A stretch of DNA of 64,000 nt, from positions 62,001 to 126,000 of the forward strand of contig NZ_FZOQ01000013.1 in the NCBI RefSeq assembly GCF_900188175.1, read 5' to 3'. Origin of the DNA: Pontibacter ummariensis (lineage in GTDB: Bacteria > Bacteroidota > Bacteroidia > Cytophagales > Hymenobacteraceae). Positions 27,214 to 34,973 of the stretch are shown piece by piece. Below the pieces are notes generated by a model that saw nothing but the letters and a program-made list of their open reading frames with translations, searched no databases and was not told the DNA's origin. How positions within the stretch are numbered: the first letter of the stretch is position 1; each line of letters starts with the position of its first letter. The translations under genes and the position numbers were made by a program.

Positions 27214-28524
27214 ATGGAAATACTTGTCTTATTTATTTTAACCCTGCTTAACGGCTTCTTTGCCCTCTCCGAAATCGCCCTGGTGTCTGTGAAGCGTAGT
27301 CGCATAGAACAGAAGGCAGCAGAGGGAAGTTACAGCGCCCAAACGGTGCTACAGCTTTTGGAGGACCCTGAGAACTTTCTTTCGGCAGTGCAGGTGGGAA
27401 TAACGCTGATCGGCATTGTGGCGGGTGCCTACGGTGGCGCGGCTCTCTCTGATGACCTGTTGCCGGTAATCGCAGCGGTAGCCCCCTTAGCCCCTTATGC
27501 CCCCCAGTTGTCCATCGTTATTGTGATCGGCCTGATCACTTATTTCACCATTGTGGTTGGGGAGCTGCTCCCCAAGACCATTGCCCTCAACAACCCGGAT
27601 GGCATTGCCCTGGCTGTTGCCCCTATCATTAAAGCGTTCACCGTCCTTACCTTCCCCCTGGTAAAGCTGTTCTCTGGCTCTACCAGCCTTCTTACACGGC
27701 TGCTCGGCATCAAGAAACAGGACTCCGAAGCATCTCTTACAGAAGAGGAGCTCCGCCACATGATACGGATAGCAGGCAAAGAGGGGGTGCTGGAAAAAGA
27801 GGAGCAGCGCATACACGACAACATCTTTTACCTGTACGAGCAACGTAACCGTAGCCTCATGACTTACCGCACGGATGTGGAGTGGCTGGACCTGAACTGG
27901 ACGCCGGAGCAAATACAGGAAGCCATCTCCAGGGGTGCGCACACAAAGTTCCCGGTGTGCCAGGGCGACCTGGACAACGTGGTAGGGGTCTTGTCAGTAA
28001 AGGACTATTTTGAGTGCATAAGCCGTGAGAGCGTGCAGCTACAAAGCATCCTGAGCAAGCCCATCTTTCTTTCGGAGCATATGCTGGCCATGAACACCCT
28101 GAAGCTTTTCCAACAGAAACGGCAGTACTTGGCCTTTGTGGTAAATGAGTTCGGCTCCATTGTCGGTATCATCACCCTGCACGACATTATGGAAGCCATT
28201 GTAGGGGACCTGCCCGATGTAAATGAGTCGCTGGAGCCAGACGTATTTATCCGTGAGGATGGCACATATTTGGTCAGTGGCTCTACACAAGTGTACCACC
28301 TGAACCAGACGCTTGGCCTGGAGTTGATTCCTAATGCTCCGGAACATTACTCCACGCTGGCGGGCTTTATCCTCTACGAGCTTTCCAACATCCCGCAGGT
28401 GGGCACTAAACTAACTGTCGCTGATTTTGAACTGGAGGTCATGGACATGGACGGCAGCCGTATTGACAAGGTGCTGCTCAGCCCGATCGCTCCGCTACCC
28501 GAAAAGCACACGGCTGCCTCATGA
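27214..28524 (+). CDS. CNNM/HlyC-CorC family membrane protein with CBS domains
   Basis: 436 residues in the order DUF21/CNNM membrane domain (about 1-195, starting MEILVLFILTLLNGFFALSE), paired CBS domains (about 200-335, with YEQRNRSLMTYRTDVEWL and FVVNEFGSIVGIITLHDIMEAIVGDL) and a C-terminal CorC_HlyC domain (about 345-425). The family is linked to magnesium or cobalt efflux; older annotation as a haemolysin is historical. Length is typical. It probably acts alone. Confidence 0.92.
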   Translation: MEILVLFILTLLNGFFALSEIALVSVKRSRIEQKAAEGSYSAQTVLQLLEDPENFLSAVQVGITLIGIVAGAYGGAALSDDLLPVIAAVAPLAPYAPQLSIVIVIGLITYFTIVVGELLPKTIALNNPDGIALAVAPIIKAFTVLTFPLVKLFSGSTSLLTRLLGIKKQDSEASLTEEELRHMIRIAGKEGVLEKEEQRIHDNIFYLYEQRNRSLMTYRTDVEWLDLNWTPEQIQEAISRGAHTKFPVCQGDLDNVVGVLSVKDYFECISRESVQLQSILSKPIFLSEHMLAMNTLKLFQQKRQYLAFVVNEFGSIVGIITLHDIMEAIVGDLPDVNESLEPDVFIREDGTYLVSGSTQVYHLNQTLGLELIPNAPEHYSTLAGFILYELSNIPQVGTKLTVADFELEVMDMDGSRIDKVLLSPIAPLPEKHTAAS

Positions 28525-28548
28525 CGCTACAGGGAGTATAATTTTAGC

Positions 28549-28556
28549 TACCTTTG
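28549..28556 (+). promoter_or_regulatory. -7 promoter element for the gene at 28598
   Basis: TACCTTTG matches TAnnTTTG exactly. Transcription would begin near 28563, about 35 bases before the GTG start. No good -33 element is visible. Confidence 0.4.
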
Positions 28557-28560
28557 CTGC

Positions 28561-28585
28561 ACACTTGTAGCAACAAGTGTCTTTT
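28561..28585 (+). terminator. Small hairpin with T5: terminator or leader stem-loop
   Basis: ACACTTG pairs with CAAGTGT across TAGCAA, and TTTTT follows after one base. It lies 36 bases past the CNNM gene stop, so a terminator is the simplest reading. It also falls at the predicted transcript start of the next gene. Confidence 0.5.
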
Positions 28586-28597
28586 TAAGGACTTACA

Positions 28598-29074
28598 GTG
28601 AATAAACAGCTAAAGAACCAGGTAAAAGCACTCGCTGTTTACCAGATAGCGGGAGGTATTTTAGGCATTGCCTTCACCCTTTGGGTCATGTTCAGCGGAC
28701 AGGTACTTATTACCCAGGAAGTCTTGCGTATTGCCCTTTTTGCCACTGCCCTTTTCGTGTTCTCCCTACTTTGCGGCCGGATGTTGTTCCGCAAGCCGGA
28801 ACGGGGGCTTGTACTTTCGCTGGCCAACCAGGTGCTGCAGGTGGTCTACTTCGCTTTTGGGGCCTACGGCTTTCAGTATGTGGCGGGCCTTCGGGTGGGA
28901 TTGGGAATGGACATGACGGGTTCCTGGACTTTCAAGTTCCGCCTGGCACTCTCCTCCTTCCAGTTTGACTTCGGAGCGGACACTAGCCAAAAGTTCATTG
29001 GCATTAACCTGGTAGCGCTTTTCCTCATTTTTTGGATAGAGCGCCTGCTGGAGAAAGTAAAGGCGGGGAAATAA
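28598..29074 (+). CDS. Small integral membrane protein of unknown function
   Basis: 158 residues, starting with GTG; no in-frame ATG precedes it. There are about four hydrophobic segments: YQIAGGILGIAFTLWVMF, LRIALFATALFVFSLLCG, LANQVLQVVYFAFGAYGF and FIGINLVALFLIFWIE. A stretch between the last two, MDMTGSWTFKFRLALSSFQFDF, resembles a periplasmic loop. I do not recognise a family. Codon use matches its neighbours, so it looks genuine. Confidence 0.75.
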   Translation: MNKQLKNQVKALAVYQIAGGILGIAFTLWVMFSGQVLITQEVLRIALFATALFVFSLLCGRMLFRKPERGLVLSLANQVLQVVYFAFGAYGFQYVAGLRVGLGMDMTGSWTFKFRLALSSFQFDFGADTSQKFIGINLVALFLIFWIERLLEKVKAGK

Positions 29075-29220
29075 GCGACGTACTTATATCTTGCTTATTT
29101 TCGTGGGTGTCTTTTACCTGGAAGCGTAGCCAATCTTGCAATCGCCATTTCCGGGGAAGGACCGGAGCAAAAAAGGATGGCAGCTAATGCCAGCAAATCA
29201 TCATAACTCGACACCCTCTC

Positions 29221-30168
29221 ATGAAACGTCCTTTAAGTGCAATGAACCTGCTATTTGCAGTAGTTTTCGTTTACGGTTGCAGCAATCAACCTGATGCGAC
29301 AGTAGAAGAACTGGGAGCACCAGAAGTGCAACTGCAAAGCCGGCAGGACAGCACCTATCAGCTCAGCTTTGCAGGCTTAGAAGTAGAAATAGCACCACAG
29401 AAGGGAGGCAGAATCACCTCGCTGCAAATGGGAGGGAAAGAACTTTTTGCCTCCTTCGACACACTTAGCTTCGGATCCACCTTCTGGCCTAGCCCGCAAG
29501 GCGCCTGGGGTTGGCCTCCTTCCTACCCCCTGGATGCCGCCCCATATACTGCCACTGTACCCGACAAGGTACTGCGGATGGTGAGTCGGCGGGATGAAAA
29601 GCTGGGCTGGCAGTTTGAAAAGGACATCACGCTGTTGCCTGAGGATACTGCCGTTTCCATTACCTATACCATTCGAAACATCGCTGATACGGTGCAGCAG
29701 GTAGCCCCCTGGCAAAACTCCAGGATAGAGAAAAAGGGGCTGGTGTTTTTCCCGAAGGGCAAGCAGCCCCTCACGCAAGGGCAGCACTTTAAAACGGTGC
29801 CTGTGCAGGAAAAAGACGGGATTGTATGGCTGTCGCTCCAGCCTGATATGCTCTCGGAGGGAGAAAAGCTGATAACGGATGGTGCCGAGGGCTGGCTGGC
29901 CTACGCGAACGACGGACTCCTGTTGGTAAAACAGTTTGAGGATGTAGCACCCCAACAACAGGCGCCGGGTGAAGGCGACGTGGAGATCTACGTCGCGAAA
30001 TCAGGCGCAAACTTTACAGAGATAGAACCGCAGGGACCTTACCAGACCTTACAACCTGGCGAGGAGTTAACCTGGACGGTGAAGTGGTATGTGCGTGAAC
30101 TGAAGCAAGCGATTGAGGCTGGGAATCCTGCACTCGTGCAGCAGGCTCGCAACTTGATCCGGGAATAG
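29221..30168 (+). CDS. DUF4380-type lipoprotein
   Basis: 315 residues. A lipoprotein signal ends VYGC. The body reads as a DUF4380 / aldose-mutarotase-like beta-sandwich: LEVEIAPQKGGRITSLQMGGKEL, then FGSTFWPSPQGAWGWPPS, then a long all-beta region ending LQPGEELTWTVKWYVREL. The function is unknown; the fold suggests carbohydrate binding. It is convergent with an SMP-30 gene, with a shared terminator between them. Confidence 0.8.
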   Translation: MKRPLSAMNLLFAVVFVYGCSNQPDATVEELGAPEVQLQSRQDSTYQLSFAGLEVEIAPQKGGRITSLQMGGKELFASFDTLSFGSTFWPSPQGAWGWPPSYPLDAAPYTATVPDKVLRMVSRRDEKLGWQFEKDITLLPEDTAVSITYTIRNIADTVQQVAPWQNSRIEKKGLVFFPKGKQPLTQGQHFKTVPVQEKDGIVWLSLQPDMLSEGEKLITDGAEGWLAYANDGLLLVKQFEDVAPQQQAPGEGDVEIYVAKSGANFTEIEPQGPYQTLQPGEELTWTVKWYVRELKQAIEAGNPALVQQARNLIRE

Positions 30169-30174
30169 CATCTT

Positions 30175-30220
30175 ACAAACGAAAGGGAACGTGCTATAAG
30201 ACACACCCCCTTTCGTTTGT
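30175..30220. terminator. Bidirectional terminator between convergent genes
   Basis: The stem ACAAACGAAAGGG / CCCTTTCGTTTGT lies between the stops at 30168 (plus) and 30239 (minus), with a 20-base loop. Confidence 0.75.
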
Positions 30221-30238
30221 ACCCACTACCGCCCTGCA

Positions 30239-31192
30239 TTACAATGCTCCCTCATAAAACTCAGCTGGTACGCCACGCACTCCGGGCTCTACAACAAAAA
30301 GGCCTCCGCTTAAAGGATATTTCTCTAGCTGCTCCGGGCTTAGCCACTCACGCGCAGAAGTAATGTACAGTTTATCGAGGTTCTTCCCACCAAAGGCAAC
30401 AGAAGTTGTATGTGGGGCGGGCACTTCTATCCGCTGTAGCAGTTCGCCGGTGGCAGGGTCCCAGCGGGTAACAGCTCCAGCCCCCCACAGCGCTACCCAC
30501 AGCTTACCCTCCGCGTCAATCGTCATGCCATCCGGCGCCCCCCCTGCCGACTGCGGAATGCGGATCACTACTCTGCCGTTACTGATTTCCCCTGTTTCAT
30601 TATTGTAGTCAAAGGCCTGCACCGCCATAGTAGGTGTATCCACGTAGTACATCGTCTTTTTATCCGGAGACCAAACAATTCCGTTGGAGATCGTCACGCT
30701 GTCCAGTACTTCGTGTACGCTCCTGTCTTTGTCCATCCGATACAAGCTGGCAGCCCCTTTCTTTGAGTCGAGGGCCATAGAGCCCACCCAGAACCTGCCG
30801 GCAGGATCACTTTTCCCATCATTAAACCGGATACCCTCTTTCAACGGGTTCGCGATAAAAGTCAGCTTGCCTGTTTTGGTGTCTATTTTATGAATGCCAT
30901 TCTGCAAGGCCACTAATGCTCCTCCGCCTTGCACAGGCACTACCGTGCCGATGCGCGCGCCTGCCAGGAACTCTGTGTCTTTTTTTGTGGCAGGGTCATA
31001 AACATGTAGTTTCTCACCCTCTATGTCTATCCAGTACAGCTTATTTTCGGTAGGATGCCACAGCGCGCCCTCTCCTAACCGGGCTTTTGCATCCAGCTCC
31101 AAGGCTGCCGTAGTTGTGCTTTGTACGAATCGGAACGCTACTGTTGCCATCAGGCACAGAAACAGGGGGCTGAGTAATAACATCTTTTTCAT
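30239..31192 (-). CDS. SMP-30/gluconolactonase family protein, exported
   Basis: 317 residues. An N-terminal hydrophobic export segment (MKKMLLLSPLFLCLMATVAF) is followed by a six-bladed SMP-30 propeller. Metal-site landmarks of the family are visible: a Glu in RLGEGALWHPTENKLYWIDI, an Asn in GIRFNDGKSDPAGRFWVG, an Asn in ISNGIVWSPDKKTMYYVDT and an Asp in GGAPDGMTIDAEGKLWVALW. Members hydrolyse sugar lactones. A longer frame to 31219 exists, but 31192 gives the proper signal. It probably acts in the periplasm on sugar-derived lactones. Confidence 0.92.
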   Translation of the reverse strand: MKKMLLLSPLFLCLMATVAFRFVQSTTTAALELDAKARLGEGALWHPTENKLYWIDIEGEKLHVYDPATKKDTEFLAGARIGTVVPVQGGGALVALQNGIHKIDTKTGKLTFIANPLKEGIRFNDGKSDPAGRFWVGSMALDSKKGAASLYRMDKDRSVHEVLDSVTISNGIVWSPDKKTMYYVDTPTMAVQAFDYNNETGEISNGRVVIRIPQSAGGAPDGMTIDAEGKLWVALWGAGAVTRWDPATGELLQRIEVPAPHTTSVAFGGKNLDKLYITSAREWLSPEQLEKYPLSGGLFVVEPGVRGVPAEFYEGAL

Positions 31193-31276
31193 GTTAGAAA
31201 GATTGGAGATAAACAGCATTTACGCAAATACGAAGCATTTGATTCTGCTCAGGAGCAAAAGGCTGCTGCATAACAA

Positions 31277-31304
31277 AGCCGCCCCGCTTGGGAGCGGGGC
31301 GGCT
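31277..31304. terminator. GC-rich terminator hairpin
   Basis: AGCCGCCCCGCT / AGCGGGGCGGCT with a TGGG loop. On the minus strand it lies 80 bases past the stop of the small gene ending at 31384 and is followed by TTTG. Confidence 0.65.
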
Positions 31305-31383
31305 CATTAAGATTGTGGGTAACTTGTCTTCGCTGTGTACGGTGTACAGAACTAAAAAAACAATGCCGGGTAGTTCCGACTTC

Positions 31384-31620
31384 CTAATGGGTTGGGCTTT
31401 CTTCAGCCGTGCTGTCTACGGGAGGGACTTGCGGATGGGCGGCTCTTTCCTGTTCCCGCTTTAATCTGGCCCGCTTAATGCGCTCATCTTCGAGCATGCC
31501 TTCTGTAACCGTGTCGGCGAATTGCCTGGAAAAGCCAAAGCTATCGTCTACCGTTCTCTCATTTAGATCCCCAGTGTTATAAAACAAATCTGAAAGGAAA
31601 TTTCTACCTCTTCTTCTCAT
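31384..31620 (-). CDS. Small charged protein of unknown function
   Basis: 78 residues from the ATG at 31620 (MRRRGRNFLSDLFYNTGDLNERTV), highly charged, with a helical Arg/Lys/Glu-rich middle (EDERIKRARLKREQERAAH) and a Pro/Ser-rich tail. No signal peptide or membrane segment. An ATG at 31662 would add 14 residues including two cysteines and seems less likely. I recognise no family. A terminator follows, which supports a real transcript. Confidence 0.55.
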   Translation of the reverse strand: MRRRGRNFLSDLFYNTGDLNERTVDDSFGFSRQFADTVTEGMLEDERIKRARLKREQERAAHPQVPPVDSTAEESPTH

Positions 31621-31766
31621 AACGCACTCCTTTCTAAAATTCGGGCAGGCACACACCTCCACGAGTTAAAAAATAAATTAAATTATTACCAATACTCTGT
31701 TATACGAGATTTGTAAAAAACTAGTGCCTCCGAAGGCCTTCAACTTGAGGATAGAAAACTAAAACG

Positions 31767-31803
31767 CGGCGGGCCCTGAAGCCTACTGCTTCAGGGCCCG
31801 CCG
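31767..31803. terminator. Strong terminator downstream of the DEAD-box helicase
   Basis: A 16-bp stem CGGCGGGCCCTGAAGC / GCTTCAGGGCCCGCCG with a 5-base loop. On the minus strand it is followed by CGTTTTAG, and it lies 50 bases past the helicase stop. Confidence 0.85.
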
Positions 31804-31851
31804 TGCACATTTTTGACTTATAAAGACCAGTGTAGTGGTTATAAGACGTGT

Positions 31852-33090
31852 TTACCGCTTCTTCTTACCTTTCCGGCCCGCCTTCTCCTGCTCTTCCGCC
31901 TCTTTCAACAGTGCTTTCCAGTCATATTTGGCGTCGGCGCTGAAGTCGATGGTGGCTTCGTAGTCTTCTTTGTCTACCTCCAGCACCTTAATGTCTTTCG
32001 TCAGGTACTTTTGTATCTCATCAAGTATCGGCTTTTCTTCCGGCGAGCAGAAACTCACGGCAATGCCTTTCTCAGTGCCACGTCCCGTACGCCCCACCCG
32101 GTGCACATAGTTCTCAGGCTGCTCCGGCAGGTCATAGTTCACCACGTACTCTACGCTTGGAATGTCGATACCACGGGCGCTTACATCCGTAGCGATCAAC
32201 AGCTTCACCTCTCCTTTCTTAAACTTGCGCATCACGTCCAGCCGGTCTTTCTGCTCCTTGCCACCGTGTATGGCAATTGCCTCGATACCCGCGCGCTCCA
32301 TGGCGGCTACCACACGTTCGGCACGCACTTTAGTTCGCACAAAGGCCAGGATCTTCTTCTCAGGGTTCTCCTTTACGATGCGCTCCAGGAAAAAGCGTTT
32401 GTCGTCCATGTCCACGTACATCACGGAGTGATCCACGTTCTTGGACACCGGGTCTTTCGGCGAAATTTGAATACGCACCGGCTTGTTCACCAGAGAATAG
32501 GCCAGTTCTTTTATCTTTTCGTTGATGGTAGCCGAGAAGAACAGGGTCTGGCGCTTGCGGGGCAGTTTCGTGATCAGCTGGCGAATGTCATGGATAAAGC
32601 CCAGGTCCAGCATGTGGTCCGCCTCGTCCAGCACCAGCACTTCTACGCGGTGCAGCTGGATATACCCCTGGCTCACGAGGTCGAATAAGCGCCCAGGTGT
32701 GGCAACCAGTACATCAATGCCTGCCTCCAGCTTTGCGATCTGGGGCCCCTGCTCCACTCCGCCGAACACACAGAACGTGTTCACGCGGGTGCCGCGTCCG
32801 ATCTCGTTAAACACTTCCGTAATTTGTAGCGCCAGCTCCCGCGTAGGTACCATTACCACGCATTTAATGCCATCACCGCGTTTGCGGTTTTTGCTAAATT
32901 GAAACCGGTCGAGCACCGGAATAGCAAAGGCGGCAGTCTTACCTGTTCCGGTTTGCGCAATAGCCAGCACATCCTCCCCTTTCATAATGGGTGGAATGGC
33001 TTTAAACTGGATATCGGTTGGCTTTTTGAAGCCCAGCTTGCTCAGGCTTTTCTTTATTTCATCAGAGATGCGGTAATCTTCAAACTTCAT
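31852..33090 (-). CDS. DEAD-box ATP-dependent RNA helicase, RhlE-like
   Basis: 412 residues with all helicase motifs in order: Q-motif region (TDIQFKAIPPIMKG), motif I AQTGTGKTAAF, Ia PTRELALQ, Ib TPGRL, II VLDEADHMLD, III SAT, then in the second domain ATDVSARGIDIP and HRVGRTGR. A basic tail (EEQEKAGRKGKKKR) probably binds RNA. RhlE-type helicases remodel structured RNA in ribosome assembly or mRNA decay, often at low temperature. It is monocistronic, with a -7 element at 33147-33154. Confidence 0.94.
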   Translation of the reverse strand: MKFEDYRISDEIKKSLSKLGFKKPTDIQFKAIPPIMKGEDVLAIAQTGTGKTAAFAIPVLDRFQFSKNRKRGDGIKCVVMVPTRELALQITEVFNEIGRGTRVNTFCVFGGVEQGPQIAKLEAGIDVLVATPGRLFDLVSQGYIQLHRVEVLVLDEADHMLDLGFIHDIRQLITKLPRKRQTLFFSATINEKIKELAYSLVNKPVRIQISPKDPVSKNVDHSVMYVDMDDKRFFLERIVKENPEKKILAFVRTKVRAERVVAAMERAGIEAIAIHGGKEQKDRLDVMRKFKKGEVKLLIATDVSARGIDIPSVEYVVNYDLPEQPENYVHRVGRTGRGTEKGIAVSFCSPEEKPILDEIQKYLTKDIKVLEVDKEDYEATIDFSADAKYDWKALLKEAEEQEKAGRKGKKKR

Positions 33091-33146
33091 GGAGATGCTA
33101 CTGTATAAGTGTACCTGCTTTTAGTACGTACGGTAAAAGCGTACTG

Positions 33147-33154
33147 CAAAGGTA
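33147..33154 (-). promoter_or_regulatory. -7 promoter element of the DEAD-box helicase
   Basis: On the minus strand TACCTTTG matches TAnnTTTG exactly, 56 bases before the start codon at 33090. Confidence 0.45.
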
Positions 33155-33275
33155 GTTTATCTTTTCGGCATCTATAGCCTGGCTGTTCCTTTCCTCCCCT
33201 CTGTGCTCTTACCCGCTACAAAAGGCTTCCTCGCTTACAGAACTGCTCATCAACAGATAGTCCGGGAGGTGAACG

Positions 33276-34019
33276 CTAGCTTTCCAGTACCAGCCTCTCT
33301 TCGCCTAGCTCTTCTTTCATCACCAGGTTCAAATCCAGCAACGCCTGCGCACCGTTGCCGTTGTAGGAGGAGCCGTGCATGGTAGCCAGTGTGGTTGGTT
33401 GTAGCGCCGCCAGCTCTTTCAGCATACCCGCCGTTTTGTGGGTATAGGGCATGTAGTCGCTTAAGGGAGACTGCTGCCCCGCTCTCAGCGATGTACGCAC
33501 CCTCTCCATAATGTCCTTATCTGTAATGGCTGTAACGTTGCCATTCTGGTGAAATAAGTCAGAGCACAGCAGGACTTTGTTCTTTTCCTCAAACATAACG
33601 CCTGCATCCCACCCATGCGGCAGGTGTGGTGTTGGTATAAAGCGGTAACTGTACTTCCCCGTAGTCAGTACATCCGCCCTTGTTAAACCTTTTGCTGGCC
33701 TGATAGCAAAGTCACTCATGTTCACAATAGCCCCTACCTCGCTACACACACCCTGCGCATGCGGCGCTATTTGCAGCCAGTCGTTTAGCGAGCCACATTC
33801 GTCCACTTCAAAATGGCTGAAGCCAATCCAGCGGAGCTTTTCCGGGGCAACTACCTTGGCCAAGGCCTCTTTTAGCAAGGGGAACATACTTCTCATTCCG
33901 GTGTGGTAGAGCAGCGGCTCCTCATCCAGGATCAGGAAGTGGTTAAACTGCATGTCGAAATCAGGCACATACACGCTGATCCGGTACAAATCTGGCGCAA
34001 TTTCATTAATGTTTGTCAT
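33276..34019 (-). CDS. Metallo-beta-lactamase-fold protein of the ODP diiron type
   Basis: 247 residues, the MBL-fold half of flavodiiron proteins without the flavodoxin domain. Metal-ligand motifs are visible: H69-F-E71-V-D73-E74, a later His in TPHLPHGWD, Asp in LLCSDLFHQNG and His in ATMHGSS. Flavodiiron enzymes normally have HxExDH, so Glu74 replaces one expected His ligand. Possible roles are oxygen or NO reduction or sensing, with electrons from an unknown partner. It is divergent from the TetR gene at 34268 and may share its regulation. Confidence 0.88.
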   Translation of the reverse strand: MTNINEIAPDLYRISVYVPDFDMQFNHFLILDEEPLLYHTGMRSMFPLLKEALAKVVAPEKLRWIGFSHFEVDECGSLNDWLQIAPHAQGVCSEVGAIVNMSDFAIRPAKGLTRADVLTTGKYSYRFIPTPHLPHGWDAGVMFEEKNKVLLCSDLFHQNGNVTAITDKDIMERVRTSLRAGQQSPLSDYMPYTHKTAGMLKELAALQPTTLATMHGSSYNGNGAQALLDLNLVMKEELGEERLVLES

Positions 34020-34158
34020 GATAACAGCGGAAAGACCTTTTATAAAAGTAAATTTTTAAACAAAATAATCTAATAATATTACGATCCAGGTTATAAAAAG
34101 GCCACCAGCGGGCTACAAAAGAAACAGGTAAAAAATAATAGTTACAGAAACTTTTATG

Positions 34159-34171
34159 ATAGTATTACTAT
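34159..34171. promoter_or_regulatory. Candidate TetR operator (13-bp palindrome)
   Basis: ATAGTA-T-TACTAT is a perfect palindrome ending 18 bases before the -7 box at 34190-34197, between the divergent MBL-fold gene and the TetR gene. A larger inverted repeat AATAATAGT (34134-34142) / ACTATTATT (34167-34175) overlaps it. The position is ideal for autorepression. Confidence 0.4.
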
Positions 34172-34189
34172 TATTAACAAAAGCTTGCA

Positions 34190-34197
34190 TAACTTTG
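34190..34197 (+). promoter_or_regulatory. -7 promoter element of the TetR-ABC-HlyD-TolC operon
   Basis: TAACTTTG matches TAnnTTTG exactly, 70 bases before the start codon. The same 11-base string GCATAACTTTG recurs at 50130-50140 in front of a lipoprotein gene. Confidence 0.5.
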
Positions 34198-34267
34198 CAG
34201 CCCCGAAGCAGGGAAAGGCTCTTTAAAAAGAGGACCAGCTTTCGGAAAGGATTAACATAAAAGAAGA

Positions 34268-34969
34268 ATGGCCACTAGCATTCACATCAACCTGAGTCAT
34301 AAGTCTTACCTCCGGGAGCCGGAGAGTACGGAACTGGGCAGAAAGATTATTACGGAAAGCATCAAGCTGATCGACGCGTTAGGCTTTGAGCAGTTCACCT
34401 TCAAAAAGCTGGCGGCAGAGATCGGTTCTACCGAGGCCTCTGTTTACCGCTACTTCGAGAACAAGCATAAGCTGCTGGTATACCTGGTGTCGTGGTACTG
34501 GGCCTGGGTAGACTATAATGTTACGTTCCAGACCCACAACATTCAGGACCCGCGCCAGCGCCTGTGCCGGGCATTGGAGGTTTTGACCAAAGCAGGACAG
34601 GATGACGACCCGGCTGTGGCTTACATAGATGAGCGCATCCTGTACCGCATTGTGGTAGCGGAGTCGTCTAAGGTGTACCACACCAAAGAGGTGGATGCCG
34701 AAAACAAAGAGGGCTACTTTCTGGAGATAAAGCGTCTGTGCCGTCACTTAGCGCAACTGGTACTGGACATAAACCCCGCTTATCCTTACCCACACGCCCT
34801 CATCAGCACCATCATGGATGCAGCGCACCAGCAACCTTATTTCGCAAAACACCTGCCGTCGCTAACAGAGATAAAAGACACGCAGCGCGCTAAAGAAGAA
34901 ACACTGGAGTTTTTAAAACACCTGCTCTTTTCTGCAGTTGATAGTGTTGAGTACAACAGTAAACAGTAA
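34268..34969 (+). CDS. TetR/AcrR family transcriptional regulator
   Basis: 233 residues. The N-terminal DNA-binding domain (about 22-70) has the TetR helix-turn-helix: FEQFTFKKLAAEIGSTEASVYRYFENKHKLLVYL. The C-terminal ligand domain is rich in aromatic residues (SWYWAWVDYNVTF) and has no recognisable ligand signature. It is the first gene of the efflux operon; its stop is 5 bases before the ABC gene start. It is likely a local repressor binding the palindrome at 34159-34171. Confidence 0.93.
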   Translation: MATSIHINLSHKSYLREPESTELGRKIITESIKLIDALGFEQFTFKKLAAEIGSTEASVYRYFENKHKLLVYLVSWYWAWVDYNVTFQTHNIQDPRQRLCRALEVLTKAGQDDDPAVAYIDERILYRIVVAESSKVYHTKEVDAENKEGYFLEIKRLCRHLAQLVLDINPAYPYPHALISTIMDAAHQQPYFAKHLPSLTEIKDTQRAKEETLEFLKHLLFSAVDSVEYNSKQ

Positions 34970-34973
34970 AACT

